Source of the DNA: Antilocapra americana | Lineage: Eukaryota > Chordata > Mammalia > Artiodactyla > Antilocapridae | Reading direction: 5' to 3' | Length of the DNA stretch: 64,000 nucleotides | Assembly: GCA_007570785.1 (NCBI GenBank) | Contig: ML664161.1 | Coordinates: 13,191,103 to 13,255,102 of the forward strand | In this document: positions 34,090 to 47,065 of the stretch, one piece after another | Layout of the letters: the number at the start of each line of letters is the position of its first letter | Numbering within the stretch: the stretch's first letter is position 1 | The notes under the pieces: model-generated | Database searches by the model: none | What the model was told of the DNA's origin: nothing | Seen by the model: only the letters and a program-made list of their open reading frames with translations | Position numbers and translations under genes: made by a program

Positions 34090-35071
34090 CAGTTCAGTTC
34101 AGTTCAGTGGCTCAGTCATGTCTGACTCTTTGTGATTGCATGGACTGCAGCATGCCAGGCTTCCCTGTCCATCACCAACACCTGCAGCCTACTCAAACTC
34201 ATGTCCATCAAGCTGGTGATGCCATCCAACAATCTCATCTTCTGCCATCCACTTCTCCTCCTGTCTTTAATCTTTCCAAGCATTACGGTCTCTTTTCAAA
34301 AGAGTCAATTCTTCACATCAGATGGCCAAAGTATTGGAGTTTCAGTTTCAGCATCAGTCCTTCCAATGAATATTTAGGACTGATTTTGTTTAGGGTGGAC
34401 TGGTTGAATCTCCTTGCAGCCCAAGAGACTCTCAAGAGTCTTTTCCAACACCACAGTTCAAAAACATCAATTCTTTGGTGCTCAGCTTTCTTTATAGTCC
34501 AACTCTTATATTCATACATGACTACTGGAAAAGCCATAGCTTTGACTATATGAACTTGGTTGGCAAAGTAATGTTTCTGCTTTTTAATATGCTACCTTGG
34601 TTGATCATAACTTTCCTTCCAAGGAACATGTGTCTTTTAATTTCATGGCTGCAGTCACCATCTGCAGTAATTTCAGAGCCCCAAAAAATAGTCTGTCACT
34701 GTTTCCACTGTTTCCTCATCTATTTGCCATGAAATGATGGGACCAGATACCATGATCTTAGTTTTCTGAATGTTGAGTTTTAAGCCAACTTTTCACTCTC
34801 CTCTTTCACTTTCATCGAGAGGCTCTTTGGCTCTTCTTTGCTTTCTGCCATAAGGGTGGTGTTATTATATTTCTCCCATCAAACTTGATTCCAGATTGTG
34901 CTTCACCCAGCCCAGCATTTTGCATCATGTCCTCTGCATATAAGTTAAGTAAGCAGGGTGACAATTTATAGCCTTGATGTACTCCTTTCCTGATTTGGAA
35001 CCAGTCTATTGTTCCCAGTCCAGTTCTAACTGTTGCTTCTTGACCTGCATACAGATTTCTCAGGAAGCAGG
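34090..35071 (-). mobile_element. BovB 3' third, antisense, with target duplication
   Basis: Continuous antisense BovB of about 980 bases, from 'cagttcagttcagttcagtg' to 'acagatttctcaggaagcag'. Flanks tcaagtat at 34082-34089 and 35072-35079 are identical. The minus frame 34812-35075 (CFLRNLYAGQEATVRTGLGT) is the RT palm remnant. The catalytic YADD region is eroded (KFDGRNIITPPLWQ). Confidence 0.93.
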
Positions 35072-35383
35072 TCAAGTATTATTATACTTATTATTTCAAA
35101 AAGAGAGATGATGCAGAAAACTACTAATACAATCTAAAACAGCACCAGAAGTTTGATAATGGGTCTTCATGCCACATTTGTTGTTCCTTTAATTGAAATA
35201 CAAGGAAATAGGGTCAATTCAATAATTCTCATAAATTGAACAAAAATTCATTAACAGAAATCAACTCTGATTTTGTGTTACTTTCAGTCTATATAAATTT
35301 ACACAAACTGTATAATAGAAACACCTATAGAATTTCATAAAATGCTGAATCTTATTCCCTACAACTGATATATTGAACCAACT

Positions 35384-35593
35384 GGTGTGTGAACGTGCTA
35401 TGTCCTACTGTTTGCAAGCCCATTGACTGTAACCCTCCAGGCTCTTCTGTCCATGGAATTTTCCAGGCAAGAATACTGGAGTTTATTGTCATTTCCTCCT
35501 CCAGGGGATCTTAGCAACCCAGGAATCTTAGCAAACCTGGGTCTCTTATGTCTCCTGCATTAGCAGGCAGATTTTTGTGCCACCTGGGAAGCC
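35384..35593 (-). mobile_element. Bov-tA SINE, antisense, 12-bp target duplication
   Basis: Full antisense Bov-tA. Flanks attgaaccaact (35372-35383) and attgaatcaact (35594-35605) differ at one base. A short internal repeat ('caacccaggaatcttagcaa' then 'acctgggtc') shows a small local duplication. Confidence 0.93.
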
Positions 35594-35605
35594 ATTGAAT
35601 CAACT

Positions 35606-36000
35606 ATCCATATTGATCAAACTATCCATCAATTGTTTGATACAATTATATCAAGCTTGTCATTTCTAAATCAAATATATATGAATAGGCTAGCTCTAAA
35701 AGTTTCTTCATTAAGTCTAAATTTAACAATGAGACAACACCCACATTTTACAATAAGAATCATATAAGAAAGGGTGTAACATTATTTTGAATGTTGTAGA
35801 GATGTAGTAAGAGCCATATTAGAATAAAAAACTGTAAAAAGTCTACATTGTCATCATTATTACCATTATTATCATTGCTGCTATTATCAGTATTATTTTA
35901 AAATATGTGTGCATATGAGCTCATCTCAAAGAATCAGCATGAATCCTTTCTTCCCATTGGCTACTTCAGTGAGTTGCTCCTTCACTATATCTTATTATCC
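35606..36000. other. Unique DNA with ATT/ATC-rich patch
   Basis: A degenerate (ATT/ATC)n stretch at 35850-35895 ('tcatcattattaccattatt'). Nothing else recognised. Confidence 0.45.
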
Positions 36001-36228
36001 TGCCTTTCCCAGGTGGCACTAGGGGTAAAGAACCCACCTGTCAATGCAGGAGACATAAGAGACACAAGTTCGATTCCTGGGTTGGAAAGATCCCCTGGAG
36101 AAGGGCATGACAACTCTCTCAAGCATTCTTGCCTGGAGAATCCCGTGAAGAGAGGAGCCTGGTGGGCTCCAGTCCACAGGGTCGCAAAGAGTTGGACATG
36201 ACTTAAAGCAACTTAGCATGCACATACC
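36001..36228 (+). mobile_element. Bov-tA SINE
   Basis: 'tttcccaggtggcactaggg', 'caatgcaggagacataagag', 'gttcgattcctgg' and the BovA half. Well preserved, no internal loss. Confidence 0.93.
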
Positions 36229-38279
36229 ATCTCCAACCAAGAATTTACAACTTAAAGTAATTATTTGTGAGAATTTTAAAAGCATTCATCCAAGTTACTT
36301 AATTTCAGAGAATGAGAAAGTGTGCCATTTGCTTGTCCTAAAATCATTGTGGCATTACCTGGAAGGTTAATCTGGGTGTGTTATTCTCAAGATTTTAAGG
36401 GAAGAAGTATGCCAAATATGTTAAGATGAGTCAAAATGTTGATGTTGTGATAGCAAAATCTTTAGATTGACCCTTAAAAATCTTGAAAGTGACTTAGAGA
36501 TTCATGTTTATTTTGATTTGACTTAAGAGTAATCTGTATCCAAATGTACATGCACAAAACAAAAGACAGAATATTCATGATTCTGTGAACAGTCCTCACT
36601 TAGCAAAGGTCTTGACTAACTGCAAGGAACAAAAGGAAATTACTGCAAATATTAATTAGAGGCTAGCTCATTTTCTGTCTTTTTTTATATTATGAATTTC
36701 AATAGAGTATTCAAAATGATACTTTGAGAAGAAACAACTGCTATATGGATTTTGTGAATCTTGATTTAAGGCAAAGAAGTTCAAATTATTCTCCTCTTTC
36801 CTCTTAAGTGGTCCCCTCTACAAAGCCATTATAATTGGTATATGTCATAGTCCTAAATCCTCTAAAATATGTGTGTTATTGATATAAAATATTGATTCTA
36901 ATGTAAGATATATATAGTTGAAGAAATTTAATTTACTCATTTTAAGTGTACAATTATTATTTTATTGAATACCTGCCTTTTTAATAAGTTCCTTTCTTCA
37001 ACTTAAATTGCAATTCTATTAAAGCAAGGGGATATGCAAGTTTTGTTGAAAGGACAAAAGTTGTATGATGCAACTTGCTTGTTTCACAATATGACCCTGA
37101 AAATTTGTATAATATAAAACCTGCTATCTACCTGTCTCAAAGAGGCATGCTGAAAAGTAACTAAAAAATTGTTTTAAAATTTTCTGAACACAATGTTCTA
37201 CACAGGAGTTCAATAAAAATGATCAAAAAAAATTGGAATTCCCTCAAGTTGAAATAGTATCATGCACAACTCACCATGTACCCAACTCCAAACATTTCTA
37301 TATATAGATACTTAGGATAGCTTTTTTAAAATGTAAGAAGATCAACCCATTATTAATAGAATAGGTAAATAAAACTTTGTGAGAATTCAGGACTTTAATC
37401 TCAAAGACAGAGAGAAAGGTAGAAAACAAATGCCACTTTTATCATTTTTAATCTTCCCTAATTTCAAGTTCTCATGTCCATGATTGTTCCTAAACTAAGA
37501 GATCTTAATTAATGGCATATCTCCTACCATTTCAAAAACTGATACATAAAGACAGTTGTTTGTCTCCGTGTGTGAGATAATACAATATCCAGGCTCCCTG
37601 GATTCCATTATATCTCTAGATCCAACAGCTGCATCCAGAGCTTTCAGAAATTCCTGAATTTTACCTCTGACATTTTCCATTAGCTAGCTAGCCTTTTTTC
37701 CTGAGTTAGTGCTAGAAATAACTGAGAAATGCTCTGTGTTTTAGCTCTATAACGTGTGGAAGAAAAACCACAAGACTAACTCTCAAATCATCCTCTGCCC
37801 CTAGAGTTCATCTTCAATTAGCTTTGAGGTTCTATCAATCCTCTGAAATTGCTCTCAAATTCTTTCATTTACTTTCTGATAACTTTTGACCTGGATTTTC
37901 AAAAAACGTCTAAAAATATATAAATCTCCTGTCTCTCCCTCCTTCGAGCAGCCTCGCACACTACCCCGGAATAATCAGCCTGGTGCCCTGGTCCATGCAT
38001 GCTAGGAGATGATGGGGTGGCACGTGGGCTGCCATTCTCTCCCACATGGAAGAACAAGTTTAGGTGATCACCTTTGGAAACAGAAAGAAAGGAAAATTCA
38101 AAAGAGAACAGATTTCCATTTTTATGATAACTCACTCTATGAAATGTTTTAAATGTTTTCCAGATTAAACCAGATTGCTTCCCAATTATTCATCAAAAGT
38201 ACAAGGTACATTCCCAGAAGGAAGTAATTGGAATAGTGATTTAAGCAAGCCAAACAAAATAGCAACTAACTCTGTTATG
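36229..38279. other. Unique DNA with weak exon-like minus-strand blocks
   Basis: About 2 kb free of recognised repeats. On the minus strand a good acceptor-like tract (tttcctttctttctg then tttccaaag, near 38070-38095) precedes a GC-richer open block (37899-38070: GENGSPRATPSSPSMHGPGH). A 61-codon ATG frame lies at 37495-37680 (MENVRGKIQEFLKALDAAVG). I recognise neither. They could be parts of a non-coding RNA gene, a decayed gene or chance. Confidence 0.3.
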
Positions 38280-38870
38280 TCTGTTCTATTATAATCTGAC
38301 TGAAGACATATTTATATTTTTAGCCCAGAGCACTTTTTTCAGCCTCAGACCTACATATCCATCTGCCAACCTGACATCTATACTTGAACATCATATGAGC
38401 ATTCCAAATTTAATGTGGACAAGCATTAACTTTTGAAAATTCCCTTTCACACATTTTCCAAAAATTGGCATATCTACATTTTAGTGTATGGTCCCTTTAT
38501 CCTCCCACCAGAACCAATCTTTGATGATTTCATCTCCTCTTTGCCACTCATTCAAGCCTTCCTGATTGTATGTATTTCCACAAAATATCTACATTCAAAC
38601 CACTTTCCTTCATTGCTACTGTCACAGTTCCAGGCTGATACCTTGTTTTCTAAATTGAATTCTGTCAACAACCCTGTTACTGTCTTTCTGCTTCCATTCT
38701 TACCCCTTAGGTCTACTCTAAATAGAGCAGAAGAGTGAAATTCTTAAATTATAAACTGTACCATCTTTCACCTGCTCAAACCAATTTTTAGTGAACTGAA
38801 AATAAAAGTTCTTAAAGTAATTTCCAATTTGTTGCCTCACCTGGCTGTTCTCTTTCTCTAGTCTCAGGGC
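38280..38870 (+). mobile_element. Ancient L2-type LINE remnant (family uncertain)
   Basis: Several blocks occur in the order seen in an old mammalian LINE 3' region: 'ctgcttccattcttacccct', 'gagcagaagagtgaaattct', 'cacctgctcaaaccaatttt' and 'ttgcctcacctggctgttct'. The match is by memory of the repeat's layout and is highly diverged. Confidence 0.45.
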
Positions 38871-39092
38871 ATGTCTAAGTTTTCAGATAAACAATGGGTC
38901 TCATACTCAGAAATTTAACTATCCATTGTTACCTGAAATTTGAATTTAGCTGAGTGTCCTGCATTTTATGTGGCAACTCCAGTTATGCCATTATTTTGCT
39001 CATGACACATTATTCACAGCAATCTTTCAAAAGCTTCCTTCTGAGCTACACCCTTTTCTGTGTAATGCCTACTATTTCTATTAATGAAAAGT

Positions 39093-39514
39093 CTCCTTCA
39101 GAAAGATATGTGCACCCAATATTCATTGCTTCACTATTTACAATAACCAAGACATGGAAGCAACCTAAATGTCCAACAACAGATGAACGGATAAAGGTGA
39201 TGTAGTTGTGTGTATACACAGTGGAATATTACTCATCTATGAAAAATGATGTCATTTGTAGTAACATGGACTGTCCTAGAAATAATGATACTAAGTGAAG
39301 TAAATCAGACACAGAAAGACATTCATATGACATCACTTGTATGTGGAATCTTAAAAAATGATACAAATGAAGTTATTTACAAAATAGAAACAGACCCATA
39401 GACATAGAACACAAAATTTATGGTTACCAAAGGAGAAAAGGGAGGTATAAATCAGAAATTTGGGATTAACAGATACATACTACTATATATATAATATAGA
39501 TAAACAACAAAGAC
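39093..39514 (+). mobile_element. L1M LINE-1 3' end
   Basis: ORF2 end ('cactatttacaataaccaag', i.e. SLFTITKTWKQPKCPTTD) and 3' UTR ('ttatggttaccaaaggagaa', 'taaacaacaaagacct'). The usual L1 ending is cut at 39514, where the hairpin starts. 5' truncated. Confidence 0.88.
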
Positions 39515-39600
39515 CTAGAGAAGTTTGCATTGGCAGCATGGACTTCAAATAAAGGAGTTGATTTAAATAAAGTCCATGCTACCAATGCAAACTTCTCTAG
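39515..39600. repeat. Near-perfect inverted repeat (31-bp arms, 24-base loop)
   Basis: The left arm 39515-39545 (ctagagaagtttgcattggc...) is the reverse complement of the right arm 39570-39600 except at one position (c versus t, leaving a G-U-type pair in RNA). The loop is 24 bases. With the outer 'ta' of 'ctag' taken as a TA target duplication, the insert is about 80 bp. That is the size and layout of a mariner/Tc1-type MITE. A foldback made by template switching is the other explanation. If transcribed it forms a pre-miRNA-like hairpin. Confidence 0.9.
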
Positions 39601-40130
39601 TTCAGTTTCCTAAAAGCATTTACCCTTTTGGACCAATGTAACTGACTGGAACCATAAAATACTGTTTAGTCATTCTTACCAAATCTACTGAGTGCTGCAA
39701 ATGAAGATATTGGTACAATGGCTTGTGAAATCAGCCCTAAATAAAAAAACTTAGCCTCCTCAACCCAGGCAATTGTTGCCATGTGAGAATATATACTCAC
39801 TACTTTGAAATAATCTGTTTTTTAAAACAGATCAGAATTTTTTATGACAATTTTCTATTTTAAAATATTGGGTACTGGTTTAAATAACTTCAGAACTTGG
39901 GAAAGAATTACCAATCAAATTGGTCAGTGAAGACTTTACAACATGCCTTCATTTCTGCACACATGGCAAGGACACAAGTGACAACTAATGTATAAATGGG
40001 GGAGAAATATACATATAGGATAAAGAAAAAATAAACAATAATATCTCTGAGGATCATAAATCAAACATGAGAAACAGGTGACAAAATCAGTTTCTTTGTA
40101 TTTGGAGTCTGGCCTTTATTTATTCTATAT
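39601..40130. other. Unique non-coding DNA
   Basis: Nothing recognised; short palindrome-like 'ctgttttttaaaacag' near 39818. Confidence 0.4.
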
Positions 40131-40321
40131 CAGGGGTCCCCAGCATCTGGGATCTCATGCCTGATGATCAGAGGTGGAGCTGATATAATAATAATATAAA
40201 TAAGTGCATAATAAATACAATGCACTTGAATTATCCACAACCACCCCCCACCTCTCCAGTTCATGGAAAAATTTTCTTCCATGAAACCAGTCCTTAGTGC
40301 CAAAAATGTTGGGGACCCCTG
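40131..40321. mobile_element. MER1-type hAT-Charlie DNA transposon relic
   Basis: Begins 'caggggtccccagcatctgg' and ends 'atgttggggacccctg', the paired terminal inverted repeat of the MER1 group as I recall it. Inside are 'gcctgatgatcagaggtgga' and 'ttcttccatgaaaccagtcc'. The flanks ttctatat (40123-40130) and ctctgtat (40322-40329) match at 6 of 8 positions, fitting an 8-bp hAT duplication. Non-autonomous and long dead. Confidence 0.75.
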
Positions 40322-40329
40322 CTCTGTAT

Positions 40330-41662
40330 GGTCCATTCTATAGGTCCCAATGTAAAAAATATGTTTAGAGAAGCAGTTAAGTCAATACACTTATCCCAGC
40401 CACTCACTCTCTGCCACTACCCCCAGGACTCTATCATTCTGAGTAAGCTAACCCAACCATTCCTTTGTAGTGCTTGAGAGCATAGGCAGGCCCACAAAAG
40501 GGGAGCACCCCAAGTTCCCCAATCCCCTTCTTGGGTGGCGAGGGGTGTAGGTTCTAATGTTAGTGGACACAAGAACAAACCCACATCCCTATGCATTAGG
40601 AAAAATAAATCAGGCTTCTGAGGATACTTTGTTGTTGTTATTCCTTTGCTTTCTTGTTTATTTTACATTCAGGTTCAAAAATAGATTGACCATCCACACT
40701 TCAGAAGTGGAGAAAAGAAGTATTAAGATTGCTTTCTTGCAGAAAAGAAGTATCAAGGTTGTTAGAAAACAAATCTTTGTACTGACTCACTAGCTCCAAT
40801 GTAGAGCTCACTGCAGCCAAAGAACAATCTGTCCAAATTTACAGTCTTTGGTTAATTCCTCAGATGGCTTTGTAGTAGATGCATCCCTGGAGCTTTCTCC
40901 TGAGTCATCTCTCCTTTATGTTTGTATATTTTAAGCAAATGAAACAACCAGTATATTGTAATAACTGTTTTTCTTTTCTTTTAAGGAAAAAAGGTAAGAT
41001 AAATTGTTTGTGGGAAAAATGGTAGAAAGTAAAAAGCTTCAGTTGACTGCATGCGGCATCTCTCAAACAGTAAGTCAGGGTTTTCCATAACTCAAGGGAC
41101 TTCTAGTCAATAAATTTAACAAGCTGCAGCCAGAGTCCAAGCTTCAGCGCAGTATGTTAATGAGAGTTCAGGAAGCTGTCTGCTTCTCAACCCTAGGACA
41201 GAGTTAATAGAGGGGAAATAACAAAATGTGTGGGGAGGATTTGAAAGAGAAAGCTTTTTACCATTTTTGTTTCTTTCCTATTTAACTTAAGGACAAATGA
41301 CAACAGAATCTTAGTTTTGAGAGATAAACCAAGCTGGAAGTGTTTAAAAAAAAAACTTCATATATGAAAATATTTCCAATGCCAAGAGTTGTTGAACATT
41401 TCACAGAACAGATAAAGCTCTTTAGAAAAGCATGATTCTAGCTGTGGAAACTATAATACAAACTAGCTATAGTGAAGTTCATAATGTAGACTAACCATGT
41501 GATTTTACAAATTAATTAAATTTATGATGTGAACTATGATATTCCAAAATAGCACAAGGAACACCTGTTGGTCAAGCCAAGCTAAGTTTGTTAGACTTAC
41601 TGTAGAAAAAGAGACCATGAATTTGACCATATCAATGGTATCTCAAAATGAGGAAACAAGAG
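40330..41662. other. Unique non-coding DNA
   Basis: Contains a 21-bp direct repeat agaaaagaagtat(t/c)aag(a/g)ttg at about 40712 and 40741. No gene seen. Confidence 0.4.
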
Positions 41663-41858
41663 GGCTTCCCAGGTGATGCTGGTGGTAAAGAACCCACCTG
41701 TCAATGCAGGAGAGGTAAGAGATGCAGGTTCGATCCCTGGGTCAGGAAAATGCTCTGGAGGAGGGCATGGCAACCCCCTCTAGTATTTTTGCCTTGAGCC
41801 TGGTGGGCTGTGCCCCATAGGGTGGCAAAAAGTTGGACATGAAGCATGCATGCAGAGG
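41663..41858 (+). mobile_element. Bov-tA SINE, small internal deletion
   Basis: 'gggcttcccaggtgatgctg', 'gttcgatccctgggtcagg' and BovA half. The 'gaatcccatggacagag' block is missing. The short flank agaggg occurs on both sides and may be the target duplication. Confidence 0.9.
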
Positions 41859-42374
41859 GATACTAACTGGGCTTGGGCTAGATTTTAAGGCAGATCTTGC
41901 AAGACTAAGAATGGTTTAACTGGAAAAAGTTTACAATGAAAGAGCTTTGGATTGTAGGGTACAGCAAAGCTAAGGCCTTATGCTCAAACTACATGCTTTT
42001 TAAATTGGTTCACAGTCTTAGCTTTCAGAAGAAAGTATTTCCTAGAGAAAGTGGATAAGTTATCTTTTCCTAGCCCCAGTGTTATTTTGCACAGACAACA
42101 AAATGTATGTTTGTCCCCAGAACTTTTTAGCACACAGACACAAAATTGTATTGGCTGCAGTTTCCTCTTCCCAAATGTGTGTATACCTCATTTCTACAAA
42201 ATTCCTGCAGTAAAAATCAGAACTACTTTGACTTCAGCTATCTGTGACTTTTCTACTACCTTTATGAAATGGCTTAGATATCCCTAAAAAGAGCCCATCT
42301 CCTTATTTAATGTTCTGGCTATGTATGCATGGTGTGTGTGTATGTGCCTGTGTATTCACACAGGCATGTCTGAT
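41859..42374. other. Unique non-coding DNA
   Basis: No repeat or gene recognised; TG-rich patch near 42330-42345. Confidence 0.4.
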
Positions 42375-42555
42375 CTATACATGGGATCTTTGTGACCCCA
42401 TGGACTATAGCTCACAGATTTCTCTGTCCATGGAATTCAATGCTAGAGTGGGCTGCCATTCCCTTCTCCAGGGGATCTTCCCAACCCAGGGATTAACCCC
42501 AAGTCTCCTGCATTGCAGGCAGATTCTTTACCAACTGAGCGACCAGAGAAGCCCT
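42375..42555 (-). mobile_element. Bov-tA SINE, antisense
   Basis: 'ctttgtgaccccatggacta', 'ccattcccttctccagggga' and 'tctcctgcattgcaggcaga' then 'ttctttaccaactgagcga'. The 5' (tRNA) end lies at 42555. Confidence 0.92.
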
Positions 42556-44492
42556 CCTCTTGATCTACATCAAAGAAGTTTAGTCCGTAGGACTTAAGTC
42601 ATTGAAAATACAACAGAGCCATTAATTCTTAGTATCCCACTTCTTTTGTATCATCTAAAAAATTACATATCTAACCTATCAAATAGGGTAGTGAGGGAAA
42701 AAAACAATTTATTAAAGTAAGGGGATTTTTATATTATAGATTGCATGAAGGTCAGAAGCATGGAATATTTAGCATCTGACTTTACCCAGTTTGGCAGATT
42801 AATTTGGTTACTCTCTTAAGAACTGAATTTGATGACTGAAAAGAAACTTGGAGAATACCTAATTCAAATTATTTTGTTTATTTCCCTTAAATATCAGGAA
42901 ATAAATAAATATGAGGAAGCATTGACATCCATCTAAAGTCATACAGCAAACTAGCTTCTTTTAGGTGCCAGATCTTAGAGACAGTTCATTTTTCTTTCCA
43001 TATGTTCTTACTCTGCCTCAGTTTATCTTTCTTTCCCACAGACCCACATCTCTGAGGAAAGAATGTCTCTACTTGCTGGCACTATACCCCATCAGAGTTG
43101 TTCTTACCAGCAACCCCTGATGACATCATACTTTGTATCTTTTCCCTCTGTGTCCTGTCTCCTGAAATCTCATGAATGAGCCTATATCCAACCATACCTC
43201 TCAGGAAGGCATCCTCCATTCTTAATGGGACACTATTAAGCCCCTGTTTAAGCAATTGGTTCATTCTTGGGATTCAGATATAGCGTGGTTAACCCCAGGT
43301 AGGACACCCTGTCAGGGACCCAACTGCTTGAGGAGCTAAAGACAAACCTGGAGAACAACACATCTTGAAAAGTGAAACTTGAAGTATGGCCCAATGACAA
43401 GCCTGCAGTCTTCAAAAAAAAAGAAAATTAAGATCATACTTGGATTTGTCGAAGCCATGAACACCATGATCACCATGAACACTTTGAAATTTAGGAGGAG
43501 TAAAAGCTAAAGTAACTCTTTTAAAGTAGTAAAGATAATGCTACGTCACTAAGGGGTTAAGAGGAACATATAAGCAACATGATGAAAGATCTTTGTGCAT
43601 CAGGCCTAAAACCTACAAGTGCTACTGGTAACAAGAAGATACTGGGTTCATGGCTTTGACAAAGAATCTGGAGTATATCACTGACACTGGCACTCATGCT
43701 GGGCATCAACAGGAGAGATAACAGCAATCCTTATTAGCATGTATCACCAACAGGATCTACAAGAGCAGGGAATTATAATCCATAATAACCAAGAGAACTT
43801 GGTTTACACACTCACATAAAAAGCTTACTAGGTGAGACCTTAGGAGCCCTGGAGTCTCTAGAAGGAATAAGTCAGACTACATGTAAAACAGTGTCACTGA
43901 TTAGTTTTCCCTGGGGCCCTGGGCCTAAGAAACTATATTACTGCCTGATTTCTTTCTCTTTGTTCTAGCTCAAATCTAAATCAATCAGTTTTTAAATTTT
44001 ACAACTCATCTATGTAGAAATTTCTTTGCCCTACTTATTTTCCATTTTCATTCCTTTTATTTCTGATCAATCACAACGTAAACATTTACAGCATTAATTT
44101 TTAGTATTTTAAGATACCTCTTGACTGATGCCTTGGGTCACTTATAAATCTCTTATAAAAATCTTTCTCCATCTTGTCCTGTTTTGTATGACAGCATGGT
44201 TCTGAAAGAGATCTCTTCTCAACACAGTCCACCTACAAAGAAATGCCTATTCATCAATCTCCAGTTGGGCCAACTATTAATGTAGGGCTGCAAGACACAA
44301 GTGCAACAATAGCTTATTCTGCCAACCATTGGCAGAGCTCACTGAATTCAGCACAATGTGATTTAATATCCCATCTGAGCCAGATTTCTGTTTATTACAT
44401 GGTTTTGCACAAATTCTAGTGCTTATCTTTCTAAGTTGAATAACTGCACCAAAGATAATTAAGAATTATAGTGGATATTTGGGAGAATTTTT
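42556..44492. other. Unique non-coding DNA
   Basis: Almost 2 kb without a recognisable repeat. The minus frame 43082-43264 (60 codons) has no domain or splice context. Nothing further supported. Confidence 0.4.
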
Positions 44493-44504
44493 AATACTAG
44501 CAAA

Positions 44505-44682
44505 GAAGTGAAGGGTTAGTTGCTCAGTTGTGTCCCACTCCTTGTGACATGGGACTCTGCAGGCAAGAATACTGGAATGGGTTGCCATTCCCTTCTCCAG
44601 GAGATCTTCCCAACCCAGGGATAGAACCTGAGTCTCCACATTGCAGGTGGATTCTTTATCATCTGAGCCACCAGGGAAGTCC
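44505..44682 (-). mobile_element. Bov-tA SINE, antisense, perfect 12-bp target duplication
   Basis: Flanks aatactagcaaa at 44493-44504 and 44683-44694 are identical. The element lacks a part of the BovA half. The perfect flanks show a comparatively young insertion. Confidence 0.95.
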
Positions 44683-44694
44683 AATACTAGCAAA

Positions 44695-46037
44695 CTTGCC
44701 CATAACAACAGCACCTTAAAACAAACAGGGATTATAATTGAAAATATCTGTTGAAGGAATTTTTCTTTACATGAAGAAATTCCTCAAACAAATTCAAATT
44801 CCAAAACTATTTCCCAAAAAAGAGTTCTTAGCCAAGACACAGGTAAAACATAAAAATTCAAATATGTCCATTTTAGATCTCCCAAAGCACAACTCGAACC
44901 TAACAGCCTTTATCCCACTTGTGCTCATCCCCTCTCCTGTGCTTCTCCAGTACCCTCTGCTCCTTCCTCTCTTTATGACCCAATTTCTTTTCATCCTGGG
45001 CAGTCATAAATCCCTAAAGCTCAATTGCCTCTCAAAGTTAAATTCATTTTAGATGGGGTAAATCCCTGTTCTGGCATTAGCATTCATATTGAACATCAAT
45101 ACAGGCTGTTATACATGTATTACTACTAACCCTAGTATGTTTTATTAGCAAAAAAATATTTTTCAATATTTTATTTTGGTATGCTTAATTGTATTTCTTT
45201 CTAGATTTCTGAACAAGGGGCTTCACATTGTTATTTTTTACCAAGTCTCACAAATTATGTTGCTAGCATCTATGCTATGCTATAGTGCAAAGTGGATCAG
45301 GGAAAGAAGAATGTCAAAATATCTAAAGAATTCCTCCCTTGCAGTTTTCATAAAATTATACAGAAAGTGAATCAAAATAGGTCACTTTAGATAAGATTTT
45401 AGTTTTTCTTTTAAATGAAAACACATGAATCTTAGGGGAAGAATATTGTACTGATATCACTACAGACTTCTCTGTATAAAAAACAAAGAAAAAAGCAAGG
45501 AAATGATAAAATGAAGAATTGGGTCATTTGTTTTATACCCCACAGCTCTTTCTGTCTAAAATTCTGATAGGAAATAAGTTCTGTTCTCTTCATTTAATAG
45601 ACCACTCCTGGCTTCTGGGTTAGAGGTAGACTACAAAGTCCAACCATAAATATCCTGTTAGTATTTGCCTGTATATAATTCTCAAAGGTGGTATCTCTAG
45701 AGATTTAAATGCCACCGTGCAGTCCAATTAAATGATTCTGAGACTAGTCATCCAACAAAAAGAACAGATAAACTTGATAGAGGTTAAAATCAACACCACT
45801 GGAAAGCTAATATACGATCACCATCGCTTAAAGAGTGGTTGCAGAGCTGTGCTGATCACTTCCTCAACTCAGACTGAGGAACAAGTCTGGGGAACAGGAA
45901 GCAAGGGTTGAAAACAGACACTGCCAACGTCTATTTAATTGACCATTAGGACAGAGAACTAAGACCACTTGTGTCAGCATGACTTAACTATATCTTCTAG
46001 GAAATTTTTGCCCCAGAATATAAGTCAGTTGTTGTTA
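44695..46037. other. Unique non-coding DNA
   Basis: A 104-codon plus frame (44738-45052) is rich in Lys, then Leu and Pro, with no domain; I do not consider it a gene. No repeats recognised. Confidence 0.4.
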
Positions 46038-47065
46038 CTGAAATTCACTCACTAAGTCGTGTTTGACTCTGTGACCCCATGGACTGCAGGGTTCCCTAGT
46101 CTTCACTGTCTCCCAGAGTTTGTTCAAATTCATGTCCATGGACTCAATGATACTAACTAACCATCTCATCCTCTGCCAGACCTTTCTCTTCCTGCCCTCA
46201 ATCTTTCCTAGCATTAGGGTCTTTTCCAATGAGTCTCCTCTTTGTGTCAAGTGGCCAAAGTAATGGAGCTCCACTTCAGTCCTTTCAAAGAATATTCAGG
46301 GTTGGTTTCCTTTGAGATTGACTGGTTTGTTCTCCTTGCTGTCCCAGGCATTCCCAAGAGTCTTCCCCAGCACCACAGTTTGAAAACATCAATTATTTGG
46401 CACTCAGGCTTCTTTGTGATCCAACTCTCACATCCATACATGATTACTGCAAAAACTATAGCTTTGACTCTATGCACCTTTGTTGGCAAAATAATGTTTC
46501 TATTTTTTTTAATATGCTGCCTAGGTTTGTCATAGCTCTCATTCCAAGGAGCAAGCATCTTTTAATTTTATGGCTGTAGTAAACATCCACAGTGATTTTG
46601 GAGCCCAAGAAAATAAATCTGTCACTGCTTCCACTTGTTTCCCTTCTATTTGCCATGGAGCAATGGGACCAGATGCCATGATCTTAGTTTTTTGAATACA
46701 GAGTTTTCAGTTTTATATTACCCCTTTTCCAATTTTGAACCAGTGAATCAGTTGCTCCATCTTAAGTTCTCATTGTTTATTCTTGACTCACATACAGATT
46801 TCTCAGTAAACAGGTAATGTGGTCAGGTATTTCCCTCTCTTAAAGACTTTTCCAGTTTGTTGTGATCCACACAGTTAAAGGCTTTAGCATAGTCAGTAAA
46901 GAAGAAGTACATGTTTTCTGGAATTTCCTTGCTTTCTCTATAATATAATAAATGTTGGCACTTTGATCTCTGGTTCCTCTGCCTATTTTAAACCTATTTT
47001 GCACATCTGGAAGTTCTAAGTTCATGTACTCCTGAAGCCTAGATGGAAAAATTTTGAGCATAACC

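Noticed and set aside
44738..45052. 104-codon frame with a hydrophobic C-terminus
   Set aside because: Low-complexity Lys/Leu/Pro content in AT-rich DNA; no supporting signals.
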